A DNA stretch of 64,000 nucleotides from Saxidomus purpurata (lineage: Eukaryota; Mollusca; Bivalvia; Venerida; Veneridae), in assembly GCA_022818135.1 (NCBI GenBank), contig JAFMSR010000019.1:29084993-29148992 (forward strand). Direction: 5' to 3'. Made by a program: the position numbers and the translations under genes. Every line of letters starts with the position of its first letter. Position 1 is the stretch's first letter. Shown here in pieces: positions 1-13,000 of this stretch. Under the pieces are notes generated by a model, which saw only the letters and a program-made list of their open reading frames with translations, made no database searches and was not told the origin of the DNA.

Positions 1-345
1 TTCAGCGTTTCGTTCTAAGTGAAATCTTTTATTTAGCCTACCTTTCTAAATGAAATCATTTTTTAGCCTACCTTTCTAAGTGGAATCATTTAATCAGCCT
101 ACCTTCGAAAGTGAAATCGTTTATTCAGCCTTTCGATCTTAGTGAAATCATTTATTCAGCCTACCTTTCTCAGTAAAATCATTTATTCAGCCAACCTTTC
201 TAAGTAAAATCATTTATTCAGCCTACCTTTCTAAGTAAAATCATTTATTCAGCCTACCTTTGAAAGTGAAATCGTTTATTCAGCCTTTCATTCTAAGTGA
301 GATCGTTTATTTAGCTTACCTTTTTTTAAGTGAAACCACTTAATA
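1..345. repeat. 31-bp minisatellite, about 11 copies
   Basis: About eleven head-to-tail copies of a 31-bp unit, roughly 'tttctaagtgaaatcattt' followed by 'attcagcctacc'. There are scattered substitutions and a few indels. The array continues off the left edge. On the minus strand it lies just downstream of the splice donor of the 353-617 exon, so it is probably intronic there. Confidence 0.9.
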
Positions 346-352
346 TGCTTAC

Positions 353-617
353 CTTTCCAAAAGAGATCGACTATTTGTTAAAACATTATGTACGTTCTCT
401 TTTTCACTAGAATAAAGCTCCTTTAGATCATTGAGAACTTTCTTTTCCAATTTCTTAAGACGCAGATCAATTTGGATCCTCACTATTTCAATATCCTTCT
501 TGACGAGCCCCTCAGAATATTTCAGCAGGCTCAAACATTCTCGTCCCTTCTGCTCAATCCCAGCAACAAAACGTTTCAGCTTATACAATGAGTCTTCGTA
601 TCCTTCCATATGATTGG
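353..617 (-). CDS. Internal coiled-coil exon, TRIM/B-box-protein-like
   Basis: On the minus strand an open frame of 88 codons is framed by an acceptor (TTTTAACAACAG, ending at 618) and a donor (GGAAAG|GTAAGC at 353/352). It enters with two leftover bases and leaves in phase 2. The product is rich in Lys, Glu and Leu with heptad-like spacing, for example 'LKKLEKKVLNDLKEL', so a coiled coil is likely. From memory, the composition and the LEKK..NDLKEL pattern resemble the region after the B-boxes in the large bivalve TRIM-like families. That assignment is an inference: no RING, B-box or NHL exon is visible nearby. The next 3' exon would lie left of the window edge. A spliced pseudogene fragment is also possible. 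Confidence 0.42.
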
Positions 618-3600
618 CTGTTGTTAAAATTTGATGGTTGAACTTTACACGATTCTGTTAAAACAACATTAATGTTCTTTGAATCTTATAGGTTCCCATC
701 ACTTATGACAGGTCAAAAGTACCATCACTTGCGATTTTTAAATCAGATGTTTTGTACATGTACATGTCTTAATGTACATTTGAATCTAACAGATTCTCAC
801 AATATACATAGCAATTTAAAGTTTCCGTCATTTGTGACTCATCAGTCAACCACTGAATACGTGCACATGCCTTCATATGCGTAAATCACTTTTTATAGTA
901 TCTTCTTATACAAAAACGTTTCACTGTAGCTATCCAACAACATGTATCTTGCTAAGTAAAATATTAAAACTATTAATGTTTCGGTATCCTTTCAAATTAT
1001 TTAAATTATTTCTTCACTAAATACGAATACTGTCAATGACTCAGTGTGAAACTTCCATACAGACGGTATTATCACGTAAATGCTAATTTATTATTAAATG
1101 CTTTGATTACTGTATATAAGGAAGCGATCGTTTGATGTATTCTAATTTATACAATAGTGACATAACGTCGTGTCGGAAGTGACCGGTCAACTTATAATAA
1201 ATACATTTATTCAATATATAAGGATCTGCACATTGATCGACGTTAAGATGTCATTAAGACCTACTTATTTAGTATTAATATGTATTAAAAGCACGCCATT
1301 TGTGGTGTGTCGTACATTGTACTTTGTGTTGTTCAGCTGCATGAACACGCTGTAATGAGTGTCTTTTTCGTTTGAAATGTACACACGATTTGTCGAAACA
1401 TCAAACACTTCTTTTCATTATCATCAAGAATACAAGACAAAAAAAATCCAGACATAATTGTTGTACTACTTTAGACATTTCTTACAATCCAGTGTGTATA
1501 TTCCTATGTGTTGTTCATCGATGCATATATATGTTTTATCCTTAATTAAAGCAAATGGTTAAAGACTCACTATTTTTTAACAGAACGTTTATGTACTTTA
1601 CATTGTTCAGTACATTATATCAGTCAAATAGAATCATTTGTGTATTCGAGTCTTTATTTCATAGCAACTAGCAAACTTGAAGTTATTATGACTAGTATTA
1701 GGTCTATTCAGTAACTTGACTAACAAAACCACACGTGTGCATACGATCCAACACGTAACTAAACGTGTGAAAGTATAAATGTAGCAGAGCTAAATTTTAG
1801 ACTAATTTATTGTTCTTCATATGTTTTTAATTTGTTCTATTCAGTCATGGTGTTCACCAGGTTAGTTACTGGTTATGTACGGTAAGGGACCGTACAGACA
1901 GTGTTTTTAGTCATGTATAGTTATTCTTCCTTTCTCGTCCAATCGTTGTGCAGTATTCTTCAGTTCTGATCACATGATTATGTACATGAAAAACCCTGCT
2001 GGACAAGCTGTAAAGACGAAATGTAGCTGCCGACATTCTCACAGTTTTGGTTGTTTTATTGGTTGTGTCTACTGTTGAAGTTGGTAGCTATGGTTAGTAT
2101 GACGAAGCTGCATTGTGTTGATTTATTCGGTTGGATGTTGTATTGCTTCGTTTTGATTCTATTCGTTCCTTTTTTCGCGCTCTTCTGTCATTCCTTTGTT
2201 CATGCGGGTCGTATACATGTCGGTCTACAACTGCCATTTACATCCTGTACTTCTTGTATTCTCATTAACATTGGGGATGAATATTTTGCGATCCTAACAT
2301 TTTACAGCACAGAGCACAGTGTGACAGTATGTGACAGTGGTCCCAGAGGAGTTTGGTTGTTGTCTTTTGACAAGTATGGTAATTGAGGGATTTGTTCCAT
2401 AAACAAGGTATGTTAGACTTTAGGTTTTGTCATACATGTACTTTTATAGACGTAACAGTTAAATATTGTTAAGAGGCACGTAATGACGTAAAACAGGTTT
2501 TGTTAGGATGTACCACTGTGCAGTCAAACTATACTTTATTTAACGTCTCACTTATGTAATGATTTTAGATTTTATTCAATTACTTTATTGCCAGTGTCTC
2601 AAGTGGCATTTCATGTTAATAATGTATGTGTATGAACGGCTGTATAGACTTGAATGTTTTATATACAAGGAACTGATATTAATTACTTGTCTATAAGGAT
2701 GAGTCGTGACATTTGCAGGAAAGCTATAGTCTGTATGATATCCGGCTGATATCATAATAAGTAACTTTGATATTGGTTGTATGTTTCAGTTCCATCTTTG
2801 TACCTGCTAACGGTCTGGTTGTTCATACAGCACCTACTTGCAGTCCGACTGTTCATACTTACAGTCTGGTTGTTCATACAGTACCGACTTGCAGTCTGGT
2901 TGTTCATACCTACTTTCAAACTGGTTGTATACACTGGTAATCTAGTGATCTTAATCTACGAGATGAACAGTTGAAGTTTATTGTTCTATATTGAACAATA
3001 CAAATGTATCAAGTGTTACATGTATATTTTAAAGTTGGAATATTAGAACTTTATACATAAAAGAGGAACATATTAAATAACGACTGAAGAACTATTCCAG
3101 TGTTATGTTTATTAGCTAATTTTATCTTGAGTTAAAGCAATCTGTGGAGAATCGAACCTGTGAAAAGAGACTCTGCCAGATAAGGGGTTACACGCTGTAT
3201 TTAAAGCCGTTCTTTTAAGGACATGGACTTTTATGTATTTATCTAAATAAATTCACTAATATCTTCATCGCTCAACATATTTACAATTGTTATGCCACAC
3301 AAACGACAATTGTAAGGGTTATAAAGACGCTTATCTGCCAGAAAGGGAAACAACCGTGCAACACTTCATGTAATAATACAGTAGAGTTATCCCGCATAAG
3401 ATATGGCTCACGTGAGTCCCGATACGGGTCATGTGACCTATAGCGTCCAAATATGAATCTGAATAAAAGCAATTTCGACGAGTGTAATATTTAATTACAT
3501 TTGACTGCCACGCGGCACAAATGCTAGAAGGCTTTTGGTAACTGGTCATATGGTATAAGATAAATCTAAATATTTGTGACGAAAGATAACGCTTATATTA

Positions 3601-4180
3601 GCACCACGTAGGTAATTGTAGCAGATAATCCGGGTAAGGTGTTGTTTGATTAGCTTACTAAACGGTTTTAGCGGATATCATCACTTTAATTTCCTATCAA
3701 CGTTATAAAAACAATGAAATATTAGTTGATTAAATATTGGTAACCATAAAGTCATTAACTATTTGATTCAGTTTAATTAACCAATTCACTGATTATGAAT
3801 ATTGAATAACAACTTTATAGTGATAATACATTACGATTACTTAAATAATATTAATATAAACACATAGGTAAGCACTTTACGCTGACTCTAATCCACCTTT
3901 TAACTACTATATAAACGTAGCGTTACATTAGTTTTGACGGCATTGATTAAAAACAAATAATACGTGTGTGTTAAATATATAAACCTAAAGTATAAAGAGA
4001 GATCGTTTAGTGAAAACTTTAAATATTAAATTTAACTCCAACAAGTGTATAATTTTTAGTAAGTGTTCTTTATAAAGATAAATCTTCCAGAGAAATGTTT
4101 TGTAGCTAATTCGTATTATTGATTTCATTTCTTTAAAAAAGAATAAAACCAAAAGTAATTTTGCTTTCTTTCTTGTTGAA
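618..4180. other. Non-coding stretch, no gene supported
   Basis: AT-rich sequence with no exon pair that can be joined. It holds a short degenerate repeat at 2800-2935 (three to four copies of a 'gtctggttgttcatac' core) and frequent TACATGTA-type palindromes, for example near 752-770. A 111-codon hydrophobic open frame at 2051-2386 (+) has no recognisable domain and is not called as a gene. Confidence 0.6.
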
Positions 4181-4182
4181 AT

Positions 4183-5290
4183 TGCACTGAGACTTTAAGG
4201 AACTTGCCTTGTCACAACAACACTTGACTGAGGCTTTAAGGAACTCACCTTGTCACAACAGCACTTGACTGAGGCTTTAAGGAACTCACCTTGTCACAAC
4301 AACACTTGACTGAGGCTTTAAGGAACTCACCTTGTCACAACAGCACTTGACTGAGGCTTTAAGGAACTCACCTTGTCACAACAGCACTTGACTGAGGCTT
4401 TAAGGAACTCACCTTGTCACAACAGCACTTGACTGAGGCTTTAAGGAACTCACATTGTCACAACAACACTTGACTGAGGCTTTAAGGAACTCACCTTGTC
4501 ACAACAGCACTTGACTGAGGCTTTAAGGAACTCACCTTGTCACAACAGCACTTGACTGAGGCTTTAAGGAACTCACCTTGTCACAACAACACTTGACTGA
4601 GGCTTTAAGGAACTCACCTTGTCACAACAGCACTTGACTGAGGCTTTAAGGAACTCACCTTGTCACACTAACACTTGACTGAGGCTTTAAGGAACTCACC
4701 TTGTCACAACAACACTTGACTGAGGCTTTAAGGAACTCACCTTGTCACAACAGCACTTGACTGAGGCTTTAAGGAACTCACCTTGTCACACTAACACTTG
4801 ACTGAGGCTTTAAGGAACTCACCTTGTCACAACAGCACTTGACTGAGGCTTTAAGGAACTCACCTTGTCACACTAACACTTGACTGAGGCTTTAAGGAAC
4901 TCACCTTGTCACAACAGCACTGGAAGTAGAATTTTAGAAACTCACCTTGTACTTACAATACTGGACTGTTAGGAACTCACCTTGTCACAACAACACTGGA
5001 CTGAGACTTTAAGGAATTCACATTGTCTCAACAACATAGGACTTAGACTCCTTAGAACTCACATTGTCACAACAACATTGGACTGATACTTTAAGGAACA
5101 CACATTGTCACTACACCACTGGACTGAGACCCTAAATAACTCGCCTTTTCTCAACAACCCTGGACTCAGACCACATTGTTACAAAGACACAGGATTGATA
5201 CTATAAGGAACTCAACTTGTCACAACAACACTAAACTGACACTTTAAGGAGTTCACGTTTTTACAGCAAGACTGGACTGAGACTGAGACT
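4183..5290. repeat. 41-bp minisatellite with decayed 3' flank
   Basis: Between about 4183 and 4920 there are some 18 near-identical copies of a 41-bp unit containing 'ttgactgaggctttaagg' and 'aactcaccttgtcacaacag'. The variable end of the unit has three states (caacag, caacaa, cactaa). The cactaa state appears only in the later copies, alternating with the others. From 4920 to 5290 about nine further copies are strongly diverged. Array ageing is therefore asymmetric: fresh on the left, old on the right. No coding potential. Confidence 0.95.
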
Positions 5291-5439
5291 GAAAAGAAGA
5301 CAGGTGAACAAAAGCTTAGCCTTTATTTCCGTTGCAATGTTCTTTTTACATCTGAGCTCGTGATATAGTGAGAGCTACTTGTAAAAATGACTTACAATCT
5401 AATTATTGTCGTTACGATTTCGTTTCAAAAGTATTTGAT

Positions 5440-7490
5440 TTAATCCAAAAACATCAGTGTTTGCATGAGGAACCCCTGCTTAGCTTTAAAGAGCCCTAAT
5501 AATCTGTAATACCTCGTAGTAGCTTGAAGACTTGAGGAAATCCCTTATTCTCTTGAAAACACCTGATTACATCAAGTATCTGCTGATCAGCTTAAAATAA
5601 ACCCCTTGTTTGCTTAAAGATATCTCTGCTTAGCTTAAAGAAAATACTGTTTCAAGCTTCAAGAAATCCTTTGTTTCCTTAAAGAAATACCTTGCTTGCT
5701 CTAAGAAACTCCTGGTTACATTGGAGAAAACTCCGTGTTTGCTTGAGTAAACCCTTGGCTACTATGAAACCCCTTGTCAGCTTGAACAGAACCCCTGCTT
5801 AACTTGAGTGAAATCACTGCTACCATGATGTAACCACTGCTATTATGGAGGAAACACTATATTTGGTTGAAGAATGCCCTGCTAATCTTTAAGGCAACTA
5901 CTTGTTTCCGTGAATGAAGCCCTGGTTAGTCTGAAAAAGACCTCTTGTTTTCTTTAGTAAGGTCCTGCGTACTTTGAAAGAAACTTGGTTAGCCTGAAGG
6001 AACCTTTGCTAACCTGACGGAAACCCCTTGTTCCTAACGAAACTACTTGTTTGCTTGCAGAAATCTCAGATAAGCTCGAAGGAACCCGCTAGCTTGAGTT
6101 AAATCCTTGTTGGCTTGAAGAAAACACTATTATCCCGAGGTTGCCATGCGTAGATTAAAAAAACCTTGTTTCTTGAGTAAACCCTAGCCTTGAGCAACTC
6201 CTTGCTTAGCTTTAAAGACACCAATGCTTAGCTTGTAGATAGCCCTTGCAAGCCTCAAAGAAACTCCTTGTTGACTAGAAGATACCCGTAATTAGCTTAT
6301 AAGAAACCTCTTGTAACTTTTAAGGAAACTCTTTCTCTGTTTCGAGAACCCCTTGTTTGCTTGAGGATACGCTTTGTTAGCTTGAGGGAAACCTTTTGTT
6401 TGTATGGAGAAATCGCTGACGAACTTCAACAAAAGCCGTGATTAGCTTGAGAACACTCCTGTTTAGGTGTAAGGAAACCATTAGCTTGAGCAAATATATA
6501 TTGCCATCCTGAAGGAAAACCATGTTCAACTTTACAGAAACCCCTAATTTGCTTGCGTGAACCCTGCTTACTCTTATCGAAACCCCTAACTAGCTTGAAA
6601 GAAACCCCTGGTTAGCTTATAGAAATCACTGCTAAACTTCAAGTAAACACCAGGTTAGCTTTAAGATGAACTAAACCCATACTAAGCTTGAAGATACCCC
6701 TTTTTGCTTGAGGTAATCCTGCTAGGCTTGAAGTAAACACCTGCTTAAATTAAAAAAAAAAATGTTAGCTTGAAGTTAACCTCTACTTGGCTTGAATATA
6801 CATTGTTTGCTTGAGGAAACCCCTGGTAAGGTTGAATTATCTCTGTTAGCTTGAGGAAATTCCTTGTTTGCTTTAAAGAAACCCTTTGTTGAAGAAAACA
6901 ATTAATGGCTTCAAGGAATCACTTGTTTCCTAAGAAAAATATTTCATTGAAGAAACTTTTTCACAGCTTGAAGGAAACAGTTTGCTCGAGGAAACCCCTG
7001 CATAACTTCAAAGAAACACATTGTTGTTTGAGGAAATTCCTGCTTATCTTTAGCGAAACCTCGAGTTAACCTAAAGAATGAAACACTCTCCTTGTTATCT
7101 TGAGTAGAAAGCCTGCTTAGCTTAAAGGAAACCCCTGCTTAGCTCGAAGAAATTCATGCTAGTTTAAATTAAACCTCTGGTTATATTCAAGAAACCCCTT
7201 CTAGCTTGAAGGAATAGCCGTATTTGCATGAAGAAACGCCTGATTTCCATTAGGAAACTCATTGTTTGCTTTAGGAAAGCCCTGCTTAACGTAAAATAAA
7301 AATAGATATAATGTACGTATGAAAACTAAACCCCTGATGAGGATAAACTTACCCCGTGTTTAGTTGAGGAGACCCTTGCTTATCTTGAAAGAAACCGCTT
7401 GTTTGCTTGAGTAAAAATCCTGCTAGTTTAATTGAATTCCCTGCTTGGCTTGACGGAGAGAGTTGCTTAAAGGCCGGGGAAGAACTATAA
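5440..7490. repeat. Ancient degenerate tandem array, period roughly 25-30 bp
   Basis: Two kilobases made almost entirely of variants of 'agcttgaagaaacccctg' and 'tttgcttgaggaaacccc'. The period is irregular, at about 25-30 bp, giving on the order of 70 decayed copies. Substitutions and small indels are everywhere, so it is old. It directly follows the 41-bp array, which shares short words (ctt-ga, aagga/aaac) but a different period. No conserved reading frame. Confidence 0.85.
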
Positions 7491-9055
<1,565 letters not shown>

Positions 9056-9930
9056 TTTTCATGCGTTTTGCCTTTCAAAATGTTTAAAACATTGATATTG
9101 TTCTTTATTATTGACATATATCGATGTTATCACAGCCAAAGGAACTCAATGTAAACTATTAAATAATGTATTCACGAATGATGTCTTTTATTATATATAT
9201 TTAATTATAACTGTTATCTCGATTTTTATCTATATGATTGAATAAGTAATTGCTACATAATGTGCATGCAAAGCCAATGATACCATTTATATCGTTTATT
9301 AAACTGATAATATATTATATTACATGCCAGTACAAAGTTGAAATAGTGTGGTGCCTAAATGCTTTTTATCTGCAAATTAAATCTTCAACAAAGCGTTGTC
9401 TAACCGAGTTCATAAAACAATTGTATTAGACTTTTCAAGGACAAACAACTGTTTCACAAAATGAAAAAAACAAAAACAGTTTATGTAAGACGCAATAAGG
9501 ATTAACATGAAAACAATTTATTTAGTGTCAACGAATCAAATACTTTGCTCCCTGTTTAAACGATGTATTAGATAACAAAATATTGTAATAATACAAGTGC
9601 TATAAATGTAACGCACATTGTCAAAAACAATTTACATTTGCCAAAACCTGTGCCTGTTTTTCCGTTATATTAATCCCACTGCAGTTTGTGTTGCACTCTC
9701 AGCGGTAGCAAATCACAGTTTAGGAATGGAGACTCACAGAATTCCAAATTGACAATAAAATTTAATGATAGTATATCGTTCGTACTTTCATACATCATAA
9801 TATAAGGAGCTTAGTTTTTAATTTCTAAGTTTAATGAATGACAATGAGGAAAACAATTTAACCCATATGAAGGTACTGAAATAGCTGTTTCATCTTGCGC
9901 TGGGTGTCAGTTTTTGATAGTGCGGTAATC

Positions 9931-10006
9931 ATGCTAACGTGGAAGTATTTCACAACAATTTTAAGTGTTCACATAACTTTACATGTAGCAACATCATCTG
10001 CGAACG
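9931..10006 (+). CDS. Gene A exon 1: signal peptide
   Basis: Starts at the ATG at 9931 and ends AACG|gtaagt in phase 1, for 25 codons plus one base. It encodes a Lys near the start, then a hydrophobic stretch (FTTILSVHITLHVA) and a small-residue region (TSSANG) fitting a cleavage site near residue 22-25. Gene B's first exon has the same length and phase. A weak TATA-like 'tataagg' lies about 130 bases upstream, near 9801. Confidence 0.85.
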
Positions 10007-13000
10007 GTAAGTGCCTTTTTAAATATTTTTTATTTAAATAATGGAAGATTCTAATAAACTTGACCAATTGCTTTTCTCAATTTGCAATGGACTTAATAGC
10101 TTCTCGTCAAGTAAACAAATACTTCAATTATATGCCTGTTAAAGCGTACAGAATATCTTTATGTTATACCCTGGTCACATTAACCTTACGAGCTCCGTAC
10201 GGACATTGTTGACTCTTGGGAGCATCGTGCGATTTCTTGAACTCGTAGAGGACTTGAGGACTCAGTGAAAATGTTTCACCGATCTTCCGAGTTCTTGCCT
10301 AGCTCGTAGCAATTTTCAAAGTCGGGAGCAGCTCTCAATGGCCACGTACGGGCACCGCACGGGCCCCGGTAGAGCTCGTACGGGCATCGCACGATGTCCG
10401 TGAGGAAATGGAACACTGCGAACCCCGTAAGACCTTGCCGGTGCTCGCACGACTATCGCAGGGGAGTAGCACGGTCAACGTACGATGTTCGTACGATACT
10501 ACGGACACCGGGTAGGGAACTTGCGAGGGTCCGCATGAGGCCTGTAGGGCGTGACGTTCGTTGTACGGGCTCCGTACGACTTCCTTGACGATTCTAGCTA
10601 AAAATGAGAAATTATTGCCGAACTGGTTTGTTCTTGTCAAACGGACACCGTGCGTACTTTGTACGGTCACCGTACGAAAACACGTGCGTCGTACAAGGTA
10701 CGTCCGAGCTCCTTTTAAGCTCCGCACGACTTGTCTGCGATGTCCGTACAGATATCTACAATTGCATCCTTCAAAAGACCGTACGGGGCCCGTAGGCATG
10801 TGACCAGAAGCTACGATTGTACGTAGACCGTACGGATTTCAAAAGTTGGTGGAATCGTACGATTGTATAAAACGTACGGACATCGTACAAATATGTGACC
10901 AAGGCATTATATGGTTTATATAATTTATTTTATCACTATATTGGAGCGGCAATTCAAAGCTGAACCTTGCTCATAAAGATCTCTTTTTATCAAAGTCCAT
11001 CGGCGTCTGACTGACTCACAAAGAACAAAGAATTTTTCTAAATCGATTTCTGAAAAAAAAATGAGATAAATGAATCAAAAGAACAAGTTTATTCACTACA
11101 CAAACATTGATTTAGATTAATCGTAGACATATAGACGGAGCAAGAATATGTTTAAACAATCGCATCGAAACGACATTTATTAATTATGAGATTAATCAAT
11201 GTCCATATCTGTCATTTCAATAACACAATATTGAAAAACAAGATGACTAGTATTTTCTGCTTGTCTGTTTTAACGTTTCATCACAAACAATGACTTGAAA
11301 ATGCATGTTAAATGATATTTTGGTATAGCATAAAGGTTTCGTGTCTTCTATATTTTATAGTAAATTAAATCGGCCGTGAAAGTGTTGTCATATTTATATA
11401 AGAAACCATATAGGACTTTTGAATTGTTTTAAACCAGATAGGTCCCTTGGAAAGTCTATGTGGTAAACTCAAGCAAGCATTTAACTTGAAATTCTGTTGC
11501 AACAATTACTTCGTGTGATCCAGATAAATGTATTAAAGTTTAAAGCATATATATTCAAAAAGAAAAAAAATCGTGACTAAATTCGATGATCATCAAAGAA
11601 TTTATGTGTCTAAGATCTGAGCAATTTTTAAAATATGCATTGCCCTTATGTACACAACGACTATTTCCATCAAGTCAGATTAAGTATATCTTCATCATAA
11701 TATTTTCCTACCATATCAGAGATGAAGTCGATTTCTGTTGTAAAACGAGTTATTGAATCTTATATACAAGAAAAAAAATTCAGTTTGCATTACTTATGCA
11801 GATTATCCCGATGAAAGTGTTGAACTATGAAAACAATTTATATTTCTTTGAAGTAAACTATTCAACTTTTGTCAAATATGCATATTAAGATTTTGTATAA
11901 ATGTGTAACATAGATGTAATAAGGACACTAATTGATGTTCATCATGTTACATGTCATAACAAGTTATTTGACTTATCGTCCTCATTCATATACTACATGT
12001 ACATGTATGCTAAAAACTCTTTATTACCATTTAGAGAAAAACGTCAATTATTTTGCCATAGATGGTGTCAACTTTAAGTGTTTTTTTTTGTATTTGCAGC
12101 ATTTCAATATAGACTGATTCATTACATAGTTTTGCTGCAATTTAAATTGTTGTTTTTCTTTTGGAAATATCTCAAAACATGTAATTGTTCTTAACTTTTA
12201 TAAAATGCTAATTCAAGACTTATCATTGCTTGCAATAAACATTGATAACTGAATTCAACAAATAAGATTGCATGGAGAGGATGTATCTCATTATTATTTT
12301 AAGCGAATTTAACAATTTCAGATTAGAGTGAGAAAAGTCCAATAAGAAGAAAGGGATTGTTGTGACTGATGTCTTTGATGTGGTTGGTTAACAAAAAGAT
12401 ATCCAAAAATGCTTCGCTATAATACATGTGCTGTGCTTATTCTAGCACTTACAAATGTACGAAATATATAAAAGAATTTAAGAAATAGCGCAAGATATGA
12501 CAGGGGTTCTTTGAAACAGGACTCTTTGTTGATTTGAAGAGCTATGAGTAGATAGATCTTTCTGAGACGAAATCAATTTAATATATTTAAAATGCTTAAA
12601 AACGTAATTTGTACACTATTACCTGTAGAATAAGCGACGCCAGACACTTGGACAGAAAATAAACAAATGTAATTCTGATGTAAAAAAGGAAGCATGACAC
12701 TCAAACATGACGACACAGAACATGCCCCCGTAAAAGGAGAATTTAGATCGTTAAGTCTTCATATTCCTGTAAGACAATGCAGTAGTCTTTCTAACATAAT
12801 TGTCCGATTCAGCGAATACATTTTATCCATATTTTGCAGGGTCACATAAAATATGATTAGACCAAGTACTGATGATGAAAATATTCAGAGAAATGGACTA
12901 ATGTATGCTCACTAATTTCTTTGTAGAAACTGATACCTGTGAGAACCTACGCCTATATCATTTGCAGAACTACTACTCTAGAGACATTTACCTGTACTAC

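Noticed and set aside
2051..2386. 111-codon hydrophobic open frame on the + strand
   Set aside because: No homology clue, no convincing splice partner, and cysteine/phenylalanine-rich composition expected from AT-rich non-coding sequence.
4183..5290. CRISPR-like array of regular repeats
   Set aside because: Repeats are directly adjacent with no unique spacers, and the surroundings are clearly a eukaryotic intron-exon genome.
10335..10803. Arg-rich overlapping open frames on both strands
   Set aside because: They lie wholly inside the CGTACGG-rich TIR element and come from its low stop-codon density.
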